The notes beneath the pieces are model-generated. The model saw only the letters and a list, made by a program, of their open reading frames with translations, had not been told where the DNA came from and did no database searches. From positions 811,009-875,008 of the forward strand of contig CM073327.1 of assembly GCA_037043015.1 (NCBI GenBank): a stretch of 64,000 bases of DNA. The letters run 5' to 3'. The position numbers and the translations under genes were made by a program. Positions 9,792 through 20,862 of the stretch are shown here, piece after piece. The stretch comes from Bryum argenteum. Lineage: Eukaryota > Streptophyta > Bryopsida > Bryales > Bryaceae. Position 1 is the first letter of the stretch. Every line of letters begins with the position of its first letter.

Positions 9792-11782
9792 TGTCAAACC
9801 TCATTTTTTAGTTTTTGCCCCAATTTGGTCCGGATAGTGCTTAGTAGTAGTTAAATAGGATAAATAACGCCCTGGTAACCGGCTATCCGGGTAGTAACCG
9901 GGTAGGGTTAGCTTGGCCAGGGACCTGCCTGTCCGGGAGCATCCTAAAGCTTAGTGGGCAGGATAGGATAGCGGAATTTCTAACCCGCCTTTTGCTTCGT
10001 AACCTTTGCTTTTAAAACTCGTGCACGGACTCACCGTGCCTAGCCCGAGCACTGAGCGCCCGGGTAGGGCTTAGCCGACCAGTCTCGGGTATGCCTCAAA
10101 CCGGGGAGGCATAACCTCGGTGGAAGGAGGGGCTTCTCGGATAGCAGAGGAGGATACCCGGGTAAGGAATCCCTCCCCCATTCCACCGGACCGGACTGTG
10201 GACCCCGCGGATAGGAGTCCTATTCCTGCCCTAGAGGCCACGATCCAACCAGGACAGGAGGGGGAGGCTGATACCCGGCCACCCGGACTGGTAACCGAGG
10301 AGCCACAGATGCCTCGCTGTCCGGGTTTAACCAATCCGTCGGAGCCCTCTGACGGCGAGGCCCTCCCCGAGAAGGCACTGCCCGCGGAGATCATCCCCCT
10401 CATCCACGAGGACTTGATCGAGGTCCCGGAGATCGGGGAGGCCCTCCCGGACACCTCAGCCCCGATGCCTTCTGGAGACACTGAGATCCTTGGGAGTGAG
10501 GATACTGCTCCAGCGCTCCAGAAGACGGGGAACGAGGAGGAGGAGGTCACTTCCCAACCCGGGTTGGGAGCACAGAAGGTCGCGACTACCGAGACTGCCG
10601 AGGCTTCCGAGGCTGCGAAGTAGGATGGGCGGGACAGGAAGAACCAAGGCCGAGTCGATTGAGGGCGGATGCACCTGGCCGAGGATAGGGTTAGATTTTA
10701 GTGCCTTTATGGCGAGTAGGAGGATGACGGCGCTAGAGTGTCAGAGGCTAGATTTAGAAAGATTCCCTGGCACAGGATTTTGTCTTCTCTAGGATGTCAG
10801 GGAGGATCCGCTACTTAGCCGAGGGGAGGATACTCCCTCGGGGTCTTTTTGTGCCTTTGCAATACCCTAATTTCAGCGCAAGTACACCTCTTTCTCAATT
10901 CCCGTGTGTGTGTGATTGTGTCTCTTTCTCGTTTCCTGTCTTGTCTGCTGGGTCGGGGTGTTTGCAGAGTCCAGAGGACCCTTGCTATCCGGGCAAGAGA
11001 GAGAGCGGTTCCGTCCTTGAACGGAGAGTAGTACGGGAGGTAGAGAAGCTGACAGGAGAGGAGTGCGGCTAGCGAACGGCACTTGCCACTTAGGGTTCGG
11101 TCCGGTCTGTCCGTGTAGCGTCTGGGATTACAGCGGCCAGGAAGGGATTCCGGCCGCTCAACCGACTCCCGAGAACACCATCGGTTGAGTCCCCCTAGAT
11201 CGCTGAAGTCCGGGTAGGCAGGTTTGTCTGTAGGTGATAGCGGTGAACTCCGGGCCAGTCGCACCATCCCCCAGTCCAGTAACCCGGGATCTACTAACCC
11301 GGGTAGTAAGTTGTGATAACCGGACCATAGGAGAACCGGATACCAACCTTTGTGACATGCGTGTGGATTTAGAGTCCGGACGTAGAGGGAGGTATAAGGG
11401 AAGTTCCTAACAGGGTAAGGAGAGAGAGAGTCTCGGTGACCTTTCCGGTCACGTTAATCAACGGGAGAAGTGGCCTAATCCCCCCACTTATCTAAGTCCG
11501 GGAAAACCCCTCTGAGGAGAATACAGAGGTTAAACTAAACCACAAAGACTAAACCCGCCCCTTTTCCTGTCCGGGCAGCTGTTTCCAGGACAGGATATAG
11601 GGTACAGGGGTGATAGGATAGAACCCGGATAGCACAAATCCGGGTTAGCTAACTGGTGGAAACTGTTGCGTTTGCACTTCACAGGATCTCCGTGGAACGA
11701 ATACTCGGGTTCTTGTTTAGGAAACCTCTTTTACCGTGAAAAAGGGTTATCCGGGCACGAATCGGGAAAGCACGTTACGACA
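9792..11782. mobile_element. Solo LTR E1 (2-kb LTR family)
   Basis: A 1991-bp unit starts TGTCAAACCTC and ends ACGTTACGACA. It is flanked by perfect target duplications ATACT (9787-9791 and 11783-11787). A second copy (E2) lies at 35373-37347 in the opposite orientation with its own duplication. TG...CA ends, a 5-bp duplication and absence of gag or pol point to a solo LTR of a large-LTR retroelement. A complete non-autonomous element is less likely, because I see no internal pair of shorter terminal repeats. Transcription direction is not known. Confidence 0.8.
10120..10623 (+). pseudogene. Acidic Pro/Glu-rich reading frame inside LTR E1
   Basis: A 167-codon frame, rich in Glu, Pro, Ala and Thr, contains PLIHEDLIEVPEIGEALPDT and ends TAEASEAAK. 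The equivalent frame in E2 (36527-37054, minus) has nearly the same sequence over its C-terminal 120 or so residues. No known domain is seen. Long coding inside an LTR is unusual; it may be part of an LTR-overlapping gene, a captured host fragment, or a chance open frame in GC-rich sequence. Treated as a fossil. Confidence 0.4.
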
Positions 11783-11787
11783 ATACT

Positions 11788-12687
11788 TATCTTGTGATAA
11801 AGTTAATGTTTCTGCTCCATGGTCACGGTATATTTGCACACCCAAAATGTAGTCTAGTTCTTCATATTCAGTTATGGAATTTTTTTGGAAAAGCTTTGTG
11901 GGCGTAGAATACTGAAAAATATTTGAGATGAGGATCAAATCATCAATATATAAACCCAAGAATATTAATAACTAGTTGGATTGTTTCAGATAAATATTCA
12001 TATCGGATGCAGCGTATAAATCCTTGACTCATTAAAAATAGATCAATTTCATCATACAAATCACAAGCTGATTGTTTTAGTCCGTAAAGTGATTTTAGTG
12101 ATTTTAGTAGGAGACATACTTTATTTTTGTGCCCATTTTGTATATATACTTCACGTTGACAGATGTATATGGTTTCTTTTAATGTTACATTTAGAAATGT
12201 TGTTACCACATCCATCCGGTGGATGTGATTGTCATGAAGAGCCGCAAGTGCAAATGAAATTCTGAGTGATGTAGTTTTAATCACCGGTGAGAATGTGTCA
12301 TTATAGTCAATCCTCTATGTTGAGTAAGCCTCTGGCAACAAAACCTGCCTTATAACGAGCAAGTGTTCCGTCATATTTGTATTCTCAAAGTGAGTTGCAT
12401 AACTTATTCCACATGTAGATGAACGACTTTGAAGATTATAGGACGTATGAATTGCTTCAGCCCAAGAGGAATTGCTCAAGTTGGGTGTTAATAGCATACT
12501 TTGAGCAAATTCAATTAGCGTTATGTTTGAGCTAATTCCAATCAGGAAAAGATTGCCATCCTTATTAATTTGGAAAGATATTTTGTGATTTGTAGTTGGT
12601 GATTTTGATTTTATGATACATTTATCTTCAATGAGAATTACTATAGTCTTTCCCTATATTAGTAATTTGTGCTACAGATAGCAGATT
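11788..12687 (-). pseudogene. Copia F RT and integrase-end remnant
   Basis: Minus-strand text includes LYIDDLILIS (the RT YIDD-type catalytic motif in its copia context), LDYILGVQI, SLYGLKQSACDLYDEID and RMDVVTTFLN. All are copia RT landmarks in the correct order. Further upstream in the element (12315-12497) is SSWAEAIHTSYNLQSRSS, the copia integrase C-terminal region. It is cut off by D at 12688 and resumes at 44166. Broken at several points. Confidence 0.8.
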
Positions 12688-13286
12688 TGTTAAGGACTGT
12701 TTCTAGGGACAGTACCTAACCGTTTTCACTTGGAACTTGACTCGACAGGGAGCCCTCCAGGAGGTCGACAGTAGGTTGACCGGATTACTCCCTGGATTGA
12801 AACATAGTGACCCTCAAAAGTACGAGAGAAGCAAAAGGAGATCAACAAGGATCACTAGATCGACTCTACTCTGATCTACTCACACTACTCTCCTAACCCC
12901 AGATCATAACAACAATCAACCAGACCAGACAGTGTAGACAGGTCGAGTTAATCACAAAGAAAACACAAGGAAAAATTAGAGACGGAGACTTGGGAGAGAA
13001 TCACAAAGTATGTTATAATCCCAAAAAGCCACACTCTTCCCCTCGGGGAAGGAGTACATATAGCCCTAGATCTGACATAGTTGTCAGACCTGATCAACCC
13101 GATCTAGTCGGGTCGACCCGTCAATCGACTGCGCGGTGGTCGGTGATCGGTCGGCCGCCTAGGCCGGGTATCTCTTGTAAGTATGGTGATTCTATCCTGG
13201 ATACTAGCCTAGTATCAATCTATCGTCCGGGTATCGACCTAGCCAAAGTTAACCAAAGGGAATATTCGAAGAATATTCGGTTAACA
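12688..13286 (-). repeat. 3' LTR of gypsy D
   Basis: A 599-bp copy closely similar to 43566-44160. On the minus strand a CTATATG TATA-like motif lies at about 13050-13065. The U3 start carries two GAATATTC dyads. Confidence 0.9.
13260..13278. promoter_or_regulatory. Paired GAATATTC dyads in the D LTR (3' copy)
   Basis: Two perfect GAATATTC palindromes are separated by three bases (GAA). GAAnnTTC pairs are the core of heat-shock elements, though the spacing between the two dyads is not the canonical continuous 5-bp phasing. The same arrangement is at 44134-44152. Regulatory function is inferred only. Confidence 0.35.
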
Positions 13287-13326
13287 TTGCCCTCCCTCTA
13301 AGCCGAGTACACCCCTGTGGACGAAA

Positions 13327-14482
13327 CTAAGAACCTTCACGATGGGACCGAGCAGATGGCAGCCATGTGATCGGGCGATTCGGGAAGTCGGCGAAATTGC
13401 GGGTCGGAGGGGGCGAGTCGGAACTGGTGGTCTGGGGATCGGCCGAAGGGGACGACGGAGGTGCTTTCAGCTTCCCCGTGGAAGGGGTGGATGGGCGGAT
13501 GGCGCGACGGTTTGTCGTCTCCTGAAGGGGGAAGTCGACCATGGTCGGGTGAAGCACTCGGGAAGTCGTCCGGGGGCGGGGGTCCTCGTCCTCCGGTCGA
13601 GGTGTAATACGTTGTCGTTTTGGGGGTGACAGGGTATAGATCGTCTCGCCGCCGGGTGGGTGGACTCGATCGTGGGAGTGTGGAGCCAACTCGATTATAT
13701 CTGTCGAATGCGTCCGCGGTGTCTCCTGTCGAAGGGTCGTAATCTTGAAGGACGGGAAGTCGTCCTGGAGCTCCATCAAATCCTCCATTGTCGGGTAGTC
13801 ATTCTGTCGGTCTGTGAGAGAGGAGAGAATGTTCGGGGGACAGGGGAAAGAATGGCCGTGTTGGAAGTGGTGACAGGGGTCCGGAGTATGTGGATGTCGC
13901 TGTCGATGAGGGTACGAAAATGGGTCCACTGGTTGCCGTAAGGGGTGCTGACCTCGTGTGGGATGAAGGGCGTGCGATTGGTTTTCTTTGGCGGGCGGCT
14001 ACTGTTGTCGCCGAGGTCGTGGCACCGACCGAATTGCCCGTCCCCCCTGCGCTGCTGGAGGCGGCTGTATCGTGAGCTGCGTCCTGGCCACCTGTGCCGG
14101 TGTGGCCACCCGCACTACATGTTCCTCCAGTACTACCACCGCCTGCGGATCCGCCGGGGCCGCCAGGGCCTTCCGGACCTCTTGGACCGTCAGAGCGTCG
14201 CGACGTGGCTGGTCCTCCAGTGGCGGGGTCGTCCTCCTCGTCCTCGGTATCCTCGTCGCAGGGTCCGGGCTTTTTTGGTGTGGACCTGTGAAACGTGGGG
14301 TTGGCCTCCTTGCTACTGTAAGACTCATCCTCGTATTCATCGTCGCTGGTGCGTTGATTTTCCCAAGTCGTGGGGTCGGCATCGTTGGGGTCGACCTCGA
14401 GCTCATCTTCGTCTTCCTCCGGCTCGGGAATCGCCATGTTGTGTTCGGCCTGTAAGAGGTCGAGTTGCTTCTGATAACGCAA
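13327..14482 (-). pseudogene. Gypsy D extra ORF region, C-terminal low-complexity part
   Basis: Minus-strand frames here lie between pol and the 3' LTR. They are acidic (EPEEDEDELEVDPND), Gly-rich (GPRGPEGPGGPGG), then Ser/Thr/Pro-rich with a basic PPKRQRITPRPED segment that could be a nuclear-localisation type motif. No enzymatic domain is seen. They belong with the coiled-coil part at 14633-14965 and the N-terminal part at 32865-34464 across insertion C. A fossil with a few breaks. Confidence 0.55.
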
Positions 14483-14632
14483 AGAGATCGGCTTCGGTCC
14501 TCGCCGGCCGGGCCTTAAAATCTTTGATACGCTGGCGAGCGGCCATGCGGATTTTAAACTTCCGTCGGCGGAGTGTATTAAGCTGGGTGGCCCGTGTCGC
14601 GGCGACGGCCGACAGTTCCGAGTGCTCCTTCG

Positions 14633-14965
14633 TCAAGCGTACAGGCAACGCGGACGCGTCGCGTCTTTGGACCGCGACCTCCGGTCGACAATGGTTTGTC
14701 GGGCCTGGTCGGCCGCCGCTTGTAAGTCGCGAATCGTCTGTTCCTGCGTGTCGACTCTGAGCCTGTAGTCCTCGAGTTGGTCATCTTGCTGCTGGATCTG
14801 TGCTCGGAGAGTCGTGAGGTCGACGTTGCGTTGGTTGACTTTGCGAACAAGCTCATCTTGCAGCTTCTTCAGGGATTCGAGGTGGGTGCTCGAGTTGGCG
14901 AGCGACGTCTGAAGGCTTTGGATGGTGTCCAGGTGTGTCTGGACCGCCTTCTTGTACTGGGTGAC
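14633..14965 (-). pseudogene. Gypsy D extra ORF region, coiled-coil part
   Basis: Text such as HLESLKKLQDELVRKVNQRN and QQQDDQLEDYRLRVDTQEQT shows heptad-like hydrophobic spacing typical of a coiled coil. Element C was inserted at 14966, directly in this coding. The other side of the break is at about 32877. Confidence 0.6.
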
Positions 14966-15715
14966 TGTTAGTCTGGGTCGCGGGTATGGAGATGTCCGAG
15001 GCACGAGGGGGAGGTATGGACGGGGGTGAGGTGTCCGGACTCGGAGTCGGTAGCCGAGAAGGCCCTTGGCGGGTCGGTATGACCGAGGGGGTCGTTGATC
15101 GGTCCCCGGGCTCGGGAATGATTGCCCGAGGTGGTCAACTCCAACGGAGCAAGAGGTTGAGCTCGGACAGTCCTCGATTGAGCGTTTTTTCGGCGCGCTG
15201 TCTCCACGAGGGTTCCACGGTTCTGTGTTTTCTCCGCGGAGTGGCCCAGGAAGTGTAGGATTACACAACACGATCAATCACGAGCCGAACCTCGAGACAC
15301 TAGTACTTCGACCCACGGAGCCACGGGGAGTCACGGATTTGCACAAGAGGTGGGAGAGTGAGGTGAGTCGGAGGGTTTTAGAAGATAGACAGACGGTAGA
15401 GAGGAGAATTAGAACGAGCCCCTGTGATATTAGATAAGTGAATGCCGAATGGCGGCAAATGTGTGTCTCGCAAGTGCTCATCGCTATCACTACATGGGAG
15501 ATTCAGGACTAGCAAAATGTGTAATCTCGTTCTCTACTTATAATAAAACCTAATTTCCTCGTGCTGGCTTTTGCCTTAATTGCTCTGCGCCCGTGGTCTC
15601 GATCCGTGGTTCTGTCACTGCCTCCTCGGTCTCGAGCCCCGTGGCTGTTGTTACTCCGCGGTCTTCCCTTGGCTTGGTCTTCGTTGATGATACCCGTGTG
15701 CCGTGGCGGGTAACA
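14966..15715 (-). repeat. 3' LTR of gypsy C
   Basis: A 750-bp copy of 32111-32864, a few percent different by eye. Minus-strand TTTATTATAAGTAGAG around 15532-15546 is a plausible TATA box for the element promoter and is also present in the other LTR. Confidence 0.9.
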
Positions 15716-15731
15716 TTTTGCCCTCCTTCGC
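15716..15731 (-). other. Polypurine tract of gypsy C
   Basis: Minus-strand GCGAAGGAGGGCAAAA lies directly upstream of the 3' LTR, as required for plus-strand DNA priming. It confirms the minus orientation. Confidence 0.75.
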
Positions 15732-15759
15732 AGAGTGCAATTCGTCCCGAATTGCTGTG

Positions 15760-16908
15760 TCAACGGCGTGTGGGGGCGGGCCTCCTGTTCGGCCTGGCTT
15801 GCTCCCGGGGAAGTTGTCGACCACTGCGCGGGGGCTCTTCGCCGTCGTAAATGCGCCGTAGTGCCTCGGCCACTGCTCGATGTATCAGGATGTGATTGCC
15901 ACGGAAGTTGAGTGCGTGGGTGTATACATCAAAAACCGTGCCTCCCAACGTCTTGTTACATGCTGGGCATTGCCGACCATGTGCCTCGGGGTCCGTATAG
16001 TGTGCTGCGAGATCGGGGTGCTCGTGGAAATATTTTAGCACGAAAAGCATTGACTCCGAGGCCTCGTCCCCGTCCTCGTCCGCATCCTCGATATTCCACC
16101 CCTCATGCTCCTCCTGTTGAAGGATGATCTGCCTGTGTCGTGCCAGGGACAGGGGAGATGGTCGCGTTCGCAACGGGGAAAACGTGGGTAGGGGGTTCGA
16201 GGGTGTCATGGGTGATTCCGCCCGTCGTGGCCATGGGTAAGTGCCATCAGCGTTCTGCCTTACCAGAGACTCATACTGTACTGGCTGTGACAGAACTGGG
16301 AGATGATACTGAGGCGAACCTGCCGGGGCATGCTGCCGTGGGGATTGATGGGGTGTCTGCTCCTGATCGGTGAACCCTTCTGGTATGTCGACTCTCTCTT
16401 CTCCTATCTGTGTCGAAAGTTGGTATAAATCCTCCCCGGAGTTCGTGTCTCCCTCCATGTCCCCGGTGTGTTCGTGGGTGTGTTGGCCGTGATCGTGTTG
16501 CTCGTGTGTATGTTCATAGTCCTCCTCGTGGGCGTGGTTCCGAGGCTGTGTTAACTCTGGCTCGCCCATGGTCTCGAGTTGTGCTTCCTCCTCGTCCTCG
16601 CCCAAGAAGGCTTCGCCTTGGCTGCCCCAGTTGTGGTCGGAGCCCTCGAGCTCCAACGCCACCAGTGCATCTCCTGTACATTGGTCGAGAAATGCAGCGG
16701 GGGGATCCAAGGACGTGGGTGGTGCTGACCACAGCATTTGGTATGCTGTGGTTGCTATCACTCGGGCCGCATTGTTTGTCCACGCCAGCTTGTTGACCTC
16801 GAAATTCTCTCGGGCATTGTCCAGCTCCTGGCGCTGACGTTGTAGCGCTGCCATGTCCCCATTGTTGGACGACGGGGCCGTGGATCTACTGGCCAGTTCC
16901 TCGGTCAA
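15760..16908 (-). pseudogene. Gypsy C extra ORF region, acidic/His-rich part with XS-like zinc finger
   Basis: This frame lies between pol and the 3' LTR in the sense direction of the element. It has an N-terminal helical part (ALQRQRQELDNARENFEVNK) and a His-rich stretch (EHTHEQHDHGQHTHEHTGD). Long acidic and Pro-rich linkers follow. Near the C-terminus is CPACNKTLGG...YTHALNFRGNHILIHRAVA. The C-x2-C plus His arrangement and the HAL...NH...L spacing resemble the XS-type zinc finger of SGS3-like plant RNA-silencing proteins. That similarity is by eye and unproven; an ordinary C2H2 finger is the alternative. The protein would not be a capsid or enzyme of the usual pol set. Confidence 0.5.
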
Positions 16909-16946
16909 GGCCTTGCATTTCGCTACGAGCTCGACTGTCTGTTGGT

Positions 16947-17486
16947 CTAGTCGGGCAATCCTCTCGCGGTCCCGGGTGCTCTGCTCTTCGAAGGTCTTGG
17001 ACGCTCCGTGGCTGCCTGCAATTCCAAGTCCCGTGCATCGAGCTGATTCTGTAGAGAGGTCACCTGCCCTTGAATGTGATCTGAGTGGAGCTGAACCTCC
17101 CGCTTATACTCCTCCATGGCTTTGCGAGCCGCGGCCTGGGTCGTCTGCACAAGTTGTGCCGTATGACGCTTGTGACGGATCTCCCATTCCTTGTGCTTGG
17201 CCGTAGTTGCCTGCTGCTGTTGCTCTGCAGTGTGGAGGAAATTCAGCATTTCCTCCATACATGTCTCCACGGTGCGCTTGTGTGTGTCGAATTCCGTGGC
17301 GCGGGGGCCGAATTGCGTCGCCGTGGAAGTACTGGAGACCTCCATGGGGGCTACTGCTGGTGCATTCTCCTCCTTGGTGCGTGGCCGCTTTCCCCGGGGT
17401 GTTGGTGTGGCGACAGGCTGCGTGGATTCGGCTATTTCGCGCTGGATGTCGAGGAATGTGCCCATGGCCCAGGGGTGGTGGTTCAC
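16947..17486 (-). pseudogene. Gypsy C extra ORF region, coiled-coil part
   Basis: A proline-rich basic segment (TPRGKRPRTKEE, possible nuclear-localisation type) is followed by long Gln/Lys/Glu-rich helix (KRHTAQLVQTTQAAARKAME, then VTSLQNQLDARDLELQA) typical of a coiled coil. Element D has a coiled-coil region in the equivalent place. Confidence 0.5.
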
Positions 17487-18176
17487 TCAATGGTAATCGA
17501 GGAAATGACCTATAAACTGGGTCAGAAACGGGGCAATGGGGCTCTCGTATTCGTCACTCTGGACATGTCCCTGGATCTGATTGACCGCGTTTCGGTCCAC
17601 CAGCTTGCCCCAGTTGATTTTCTCGCCGCGGCTTGCCATGACGCACAGCGCAATCTGGTCCGGATGGACTGCATTGCAGTCATTCCGAAAAAACACCTGG
17701 CTGAGTATGCCGCGGATTTGCCCAAACCACGGGTCGGGCATGTTCGGGTTGCTCCTGGTGATGTCGTATACATCGAATTTGTTACCCCCCTTCACGGGGT
17801 ATCCATCAGTGTATATCGTGGTGTCGGGCTGTGGGAGGGTGCTGGTCTGTGGCGACCAACTCGTGACGCTAGTGCCGTCCCAACCGAAGAATTGGTATAG
17901 GTACCTTGGAGAGTACCGAACAAGGACACCTTCCACGACCCCGGCCACCTCCATGTTGCGAGGATCCTCGCGCTGTCTCTCCCTCATGGACGCGATGAAT
18001 GCCTTGCAGCGTCCAAGGTCTATGTTCTCACGGAGGTGGTTCGCATATCGGAGCAACCCTGCCTCTGCGAGCCACTCCGCGTCCGGATACTTCTTCCATT
18101 CAGCTATCTGCCGCGGGATGTACAGCGGCTTTCGTTCCCGGGGAGCTCCACGCGCCATAGTTTCGCAAATCTGCAC
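17487..18176 (-). pseudogene. Gypsy C extra ORF region, N-terminal globular part
   Basis: The frame begins (at about 18158) MARGAPRERKPLYIPRQIAE and holds a Trp/Tyr-rich globular region, including YLYQFFGWDGTSVTSW and DPWFGQIRGILSQVFF. It lies directly after the pol tail in the same direction. No envelope hallmarks (signal peptide, transmembrane segment) are seen, so this is an accessory ORF rather than an obvious env. Its overall layout recalls the globular first part of the accessory ORF in D, but I see no clear identity between them. Confidence 0.5.
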
Positions 18177-18299
18177 CGAGGGATTCCTACAAGAAAACAG
18201 GGAAGTGCAAGGAAGAGAGGTGTGCGCAAAAGGCGAAAAGCAGCGATCACAAGGCTGAGAAGGTGGTGGTGCGAGAATGAGATCGCTCCCCTGTGTACT

Positions 18300-20817
18300 C
18301 TACGGTATTTGAGCTCTCACCCGCCGTGGAGAGTGGGAGGTTGGAATGATAATGGCCCTGTCCGTGGCGGCGGCCTTTTTTAAAGGATATCGTGATGATG
18401 CCTCGGGAGTTGATGGTGCCTCGGGAGTTGATGATGCCTCGGTCGGATCCAGGGGGGTAATTATGGCATTGATGGGCCATTCCTCGGTAGTATGACGGTG
18501 ACTGTGACTCCCTGGGTTTTTGTCATGGATGGCATGTATGTGGCTGATGTATGCACATGGGATGTGCATGGGGGAGGCCGAGGCAGGGGAGTATCCTTGT
18601 GCGGCTAGGTTCCAGGGGCTGACAGTGAAGTCTTCTGACGAGACCCGTTCGTGGCCCCGAGTCTGTCCCCCGGTGTTCTGTGAGTCTGCCTCGGGTTTCG
18701 GTCGCCCTTGCTCATGCTTTTTTCCATGGCTTTTGGCCTGGCTCTGCTGGATGCCTTGGTGATCCCGTGTTTCGCGTGGGGTGTCCGCGGTTTCTGATGA
18801 TTGTATGTCCGTTGTATCCACGTCTTGTGCCTCGGCTGCTAACGTAGTATGAATGTCCTGTAAACTTAGGGCTGTCGTTAGCCGTGGCACCGTGGCGTGG
18901 TACTGCTTAAGTTTTGCAGAATTGACAATCGTAGCGTGAGGGTCGTAGTGTGTGCTATTGACGAGGAGTACCGTATTATTGGGTAAAGCCAGTTGAACTG
19001 TGTAGGGGCCATGCCGGATGGATTCGAATTTGGAACGTTTGAGTTTCGGGTCTCGGGGGCACCAAAGTACCTGGTCCCCTTTTTGAAACACCCGTGGGGG
19101 CTGCGTACCTTGGAAGTGGCTTGCGGCCAGGCGTTGCTTGTGGAGTATGTGTGTGGATGCCGAGGCCCGAATTTCCTCCAGATGGTGTAGATCCCTGATG
19201 CGAGCTGCTAGTACCCTGTGCGGCGTATAGTCTCTCGGTTGGAGGGTGCGAAATGTTGGCACAATGTACTCCGTGGGCAACAGGGGTTGTGTACCAAAAA
19301 CCATCTCAAACGGGCTTGCGTTTGTGGCGGTTTTGCTGGCTATGCGGTATGCCCAGAGTGCAGCTGGTAAGCAGTCATCCCAGTCTGCCTGATTGGCATG
19401 CACAAATCGTTTTAGCATGTTGATCAGTGTTTTGTTTGTGGACTCTGCCTGCCCATTTCCCTGTGGATAGTACACGGTGCTAGTGCGATGCTTGACGACA
19501 TGGTTGTCGAGGAGGTCTTGAATTACGGCATTCACGAAGTGAGTGCCTTGGTCCGAGATTATCTCCAGCGGGCATCCGAACCGGGTGATAATGTTTTCGT
19601 AAATAAATGTGGCGGTGACGACCGCAGTGTTGGTTCGTAGTGGTTTAGCCTCAACCCACTTCGTGGTGTAAGCCGTGGCCACTAGTATGTACTTGTATCC
19701 TTGGCGTGTCACTGGCTTTATCGGCCCCACGAAATCTAAACCCCAGCGTTGAAACGGCCCCAGAGGGGGTACCGACTTTAGTGGTGATTTGCCTTGGTAC
19801 TGAAAATTTGTCGTGGATATTTGACAGGCATGGCAATTTTTGACGTAAGTGATCACGTCTTTGTGCATTGTTGGCCACCAATACTTGGCAGAGAGTATCT
19901 TCTTCACCGTGGTGTCGGGGCCTTGGTGTCCCCCTGCGGGTCCATAGTGGAGGTGTGTGATTATCTGCTGCTGCTGTTCGGCTGGGACACATAGCCGGAA
20001 CTCTTGGTCCGGTCCCCGTCTATACAATTTTCCTTGGACCATGGTGTAGGGTAGTGTGGTTTGTACAAAACTTATTTTGCGCGTCCCTGTCAAATCCGCG
20101 GGGGTGATGCCTGTGGTGAGGTACCGCATGATGTTGGTCCTCCAGTCCTCCGCGGGTTCCCCGGGGTCGTTTTCCACGTGCGTGGCTTGTACGTAGGCCT
20201 CGTTAAAGGAGTCGTCTACCCCTTCCGCGGTGGTGTTAGTGTCCCGGGACAGATAATCCGCCACAATGTGACGCTTCCCCGGAACATATACGACCTCGAA
20301 ATCATACTCGAGCAGTATCATGATCCAACGCGCCACTCTCCCTGTGACCAAGGTATGACAAGCTGTGATGGTCGACCATGAATCGAAATTTTTTCCCGAG
20401 GAGGTAATGCCTAAACTTTTTGACCACATAGATCATTGCCAGAGCCTCGCGTTCCGTGGTTGAGTAATTACGTTCAGCCTGGTTGAGTAGTCGGCTGGCG
20501 TAAGCCACGGGTTGATCGTGTTTACCATTGATGTTCTGGGCTAACATTACTCCCACGGCAATGTTGGATGCGTCCGTGTGAACGTGGAAGGGTTTGGACC
20601 GATTCGGGGCAATAAGAATGGGTGCGTTGGAGTATGCTTGTTTAATCTTCTCCAACGCCGCTTTGTGCCTCGGTGTCGATCTCGTGGGTAAACGTACTTG
20701 GCGTGGTTTAATCTTTATGTCGGAGCGGTAATGTGAGCCAATTTCTCGATGTAAATCCGATTGGTATGCGAGCCCAGTGAGTCGTTCTACACCTTTACGA
20801 TTGGTCGGTGGTGTCAT
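18300..20817 (-). pseudogene. Gypsy C RNase H and integrase
   Basis: RNase H text includes FHVHTDASNIAVGVMLAQ and [17 protein letters not shown]. Integrase follows with the HHCC finger (HYGPAGGH...CHACQ), then the three catalytic landmarks in [17 protein letters not shown] and [12 protein letters not shown]-terminal [12 protein letters not shown] / [12 protein letters not shown] module comes next. A long Glu/Gln/Ser-rich tail extends well past the usual integrase end before the accessory ORF. Known function is proviral DNA insertion. Broken near the RT/RNase H side. Confidence 0.85.
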
Positions 20818-20862
20818 GTCCAGGATGTCCCCGATTTTCTCGGGGTCGGGAGTTTACCATGT

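Noticed and set aside
13342-14760. Long plus-strand frames, Arg/Gly/Cys-rich
   Set aside because: They are opposite-strand shadows of the GC-rich accessory coding of gypsy D.
14966-18176. Envelope gene in the post-pol region of gypsy C
   Set aside because: No signal peptide, membrane segment or fusion-type motif is visible; coiled coil plus zinc finger fits an accessory protein better.
16410-18258. Long plus-strand frames over the gypsy C accessory region
   Set aside because: Shadow frames; composition and context support the minus-strand reading.
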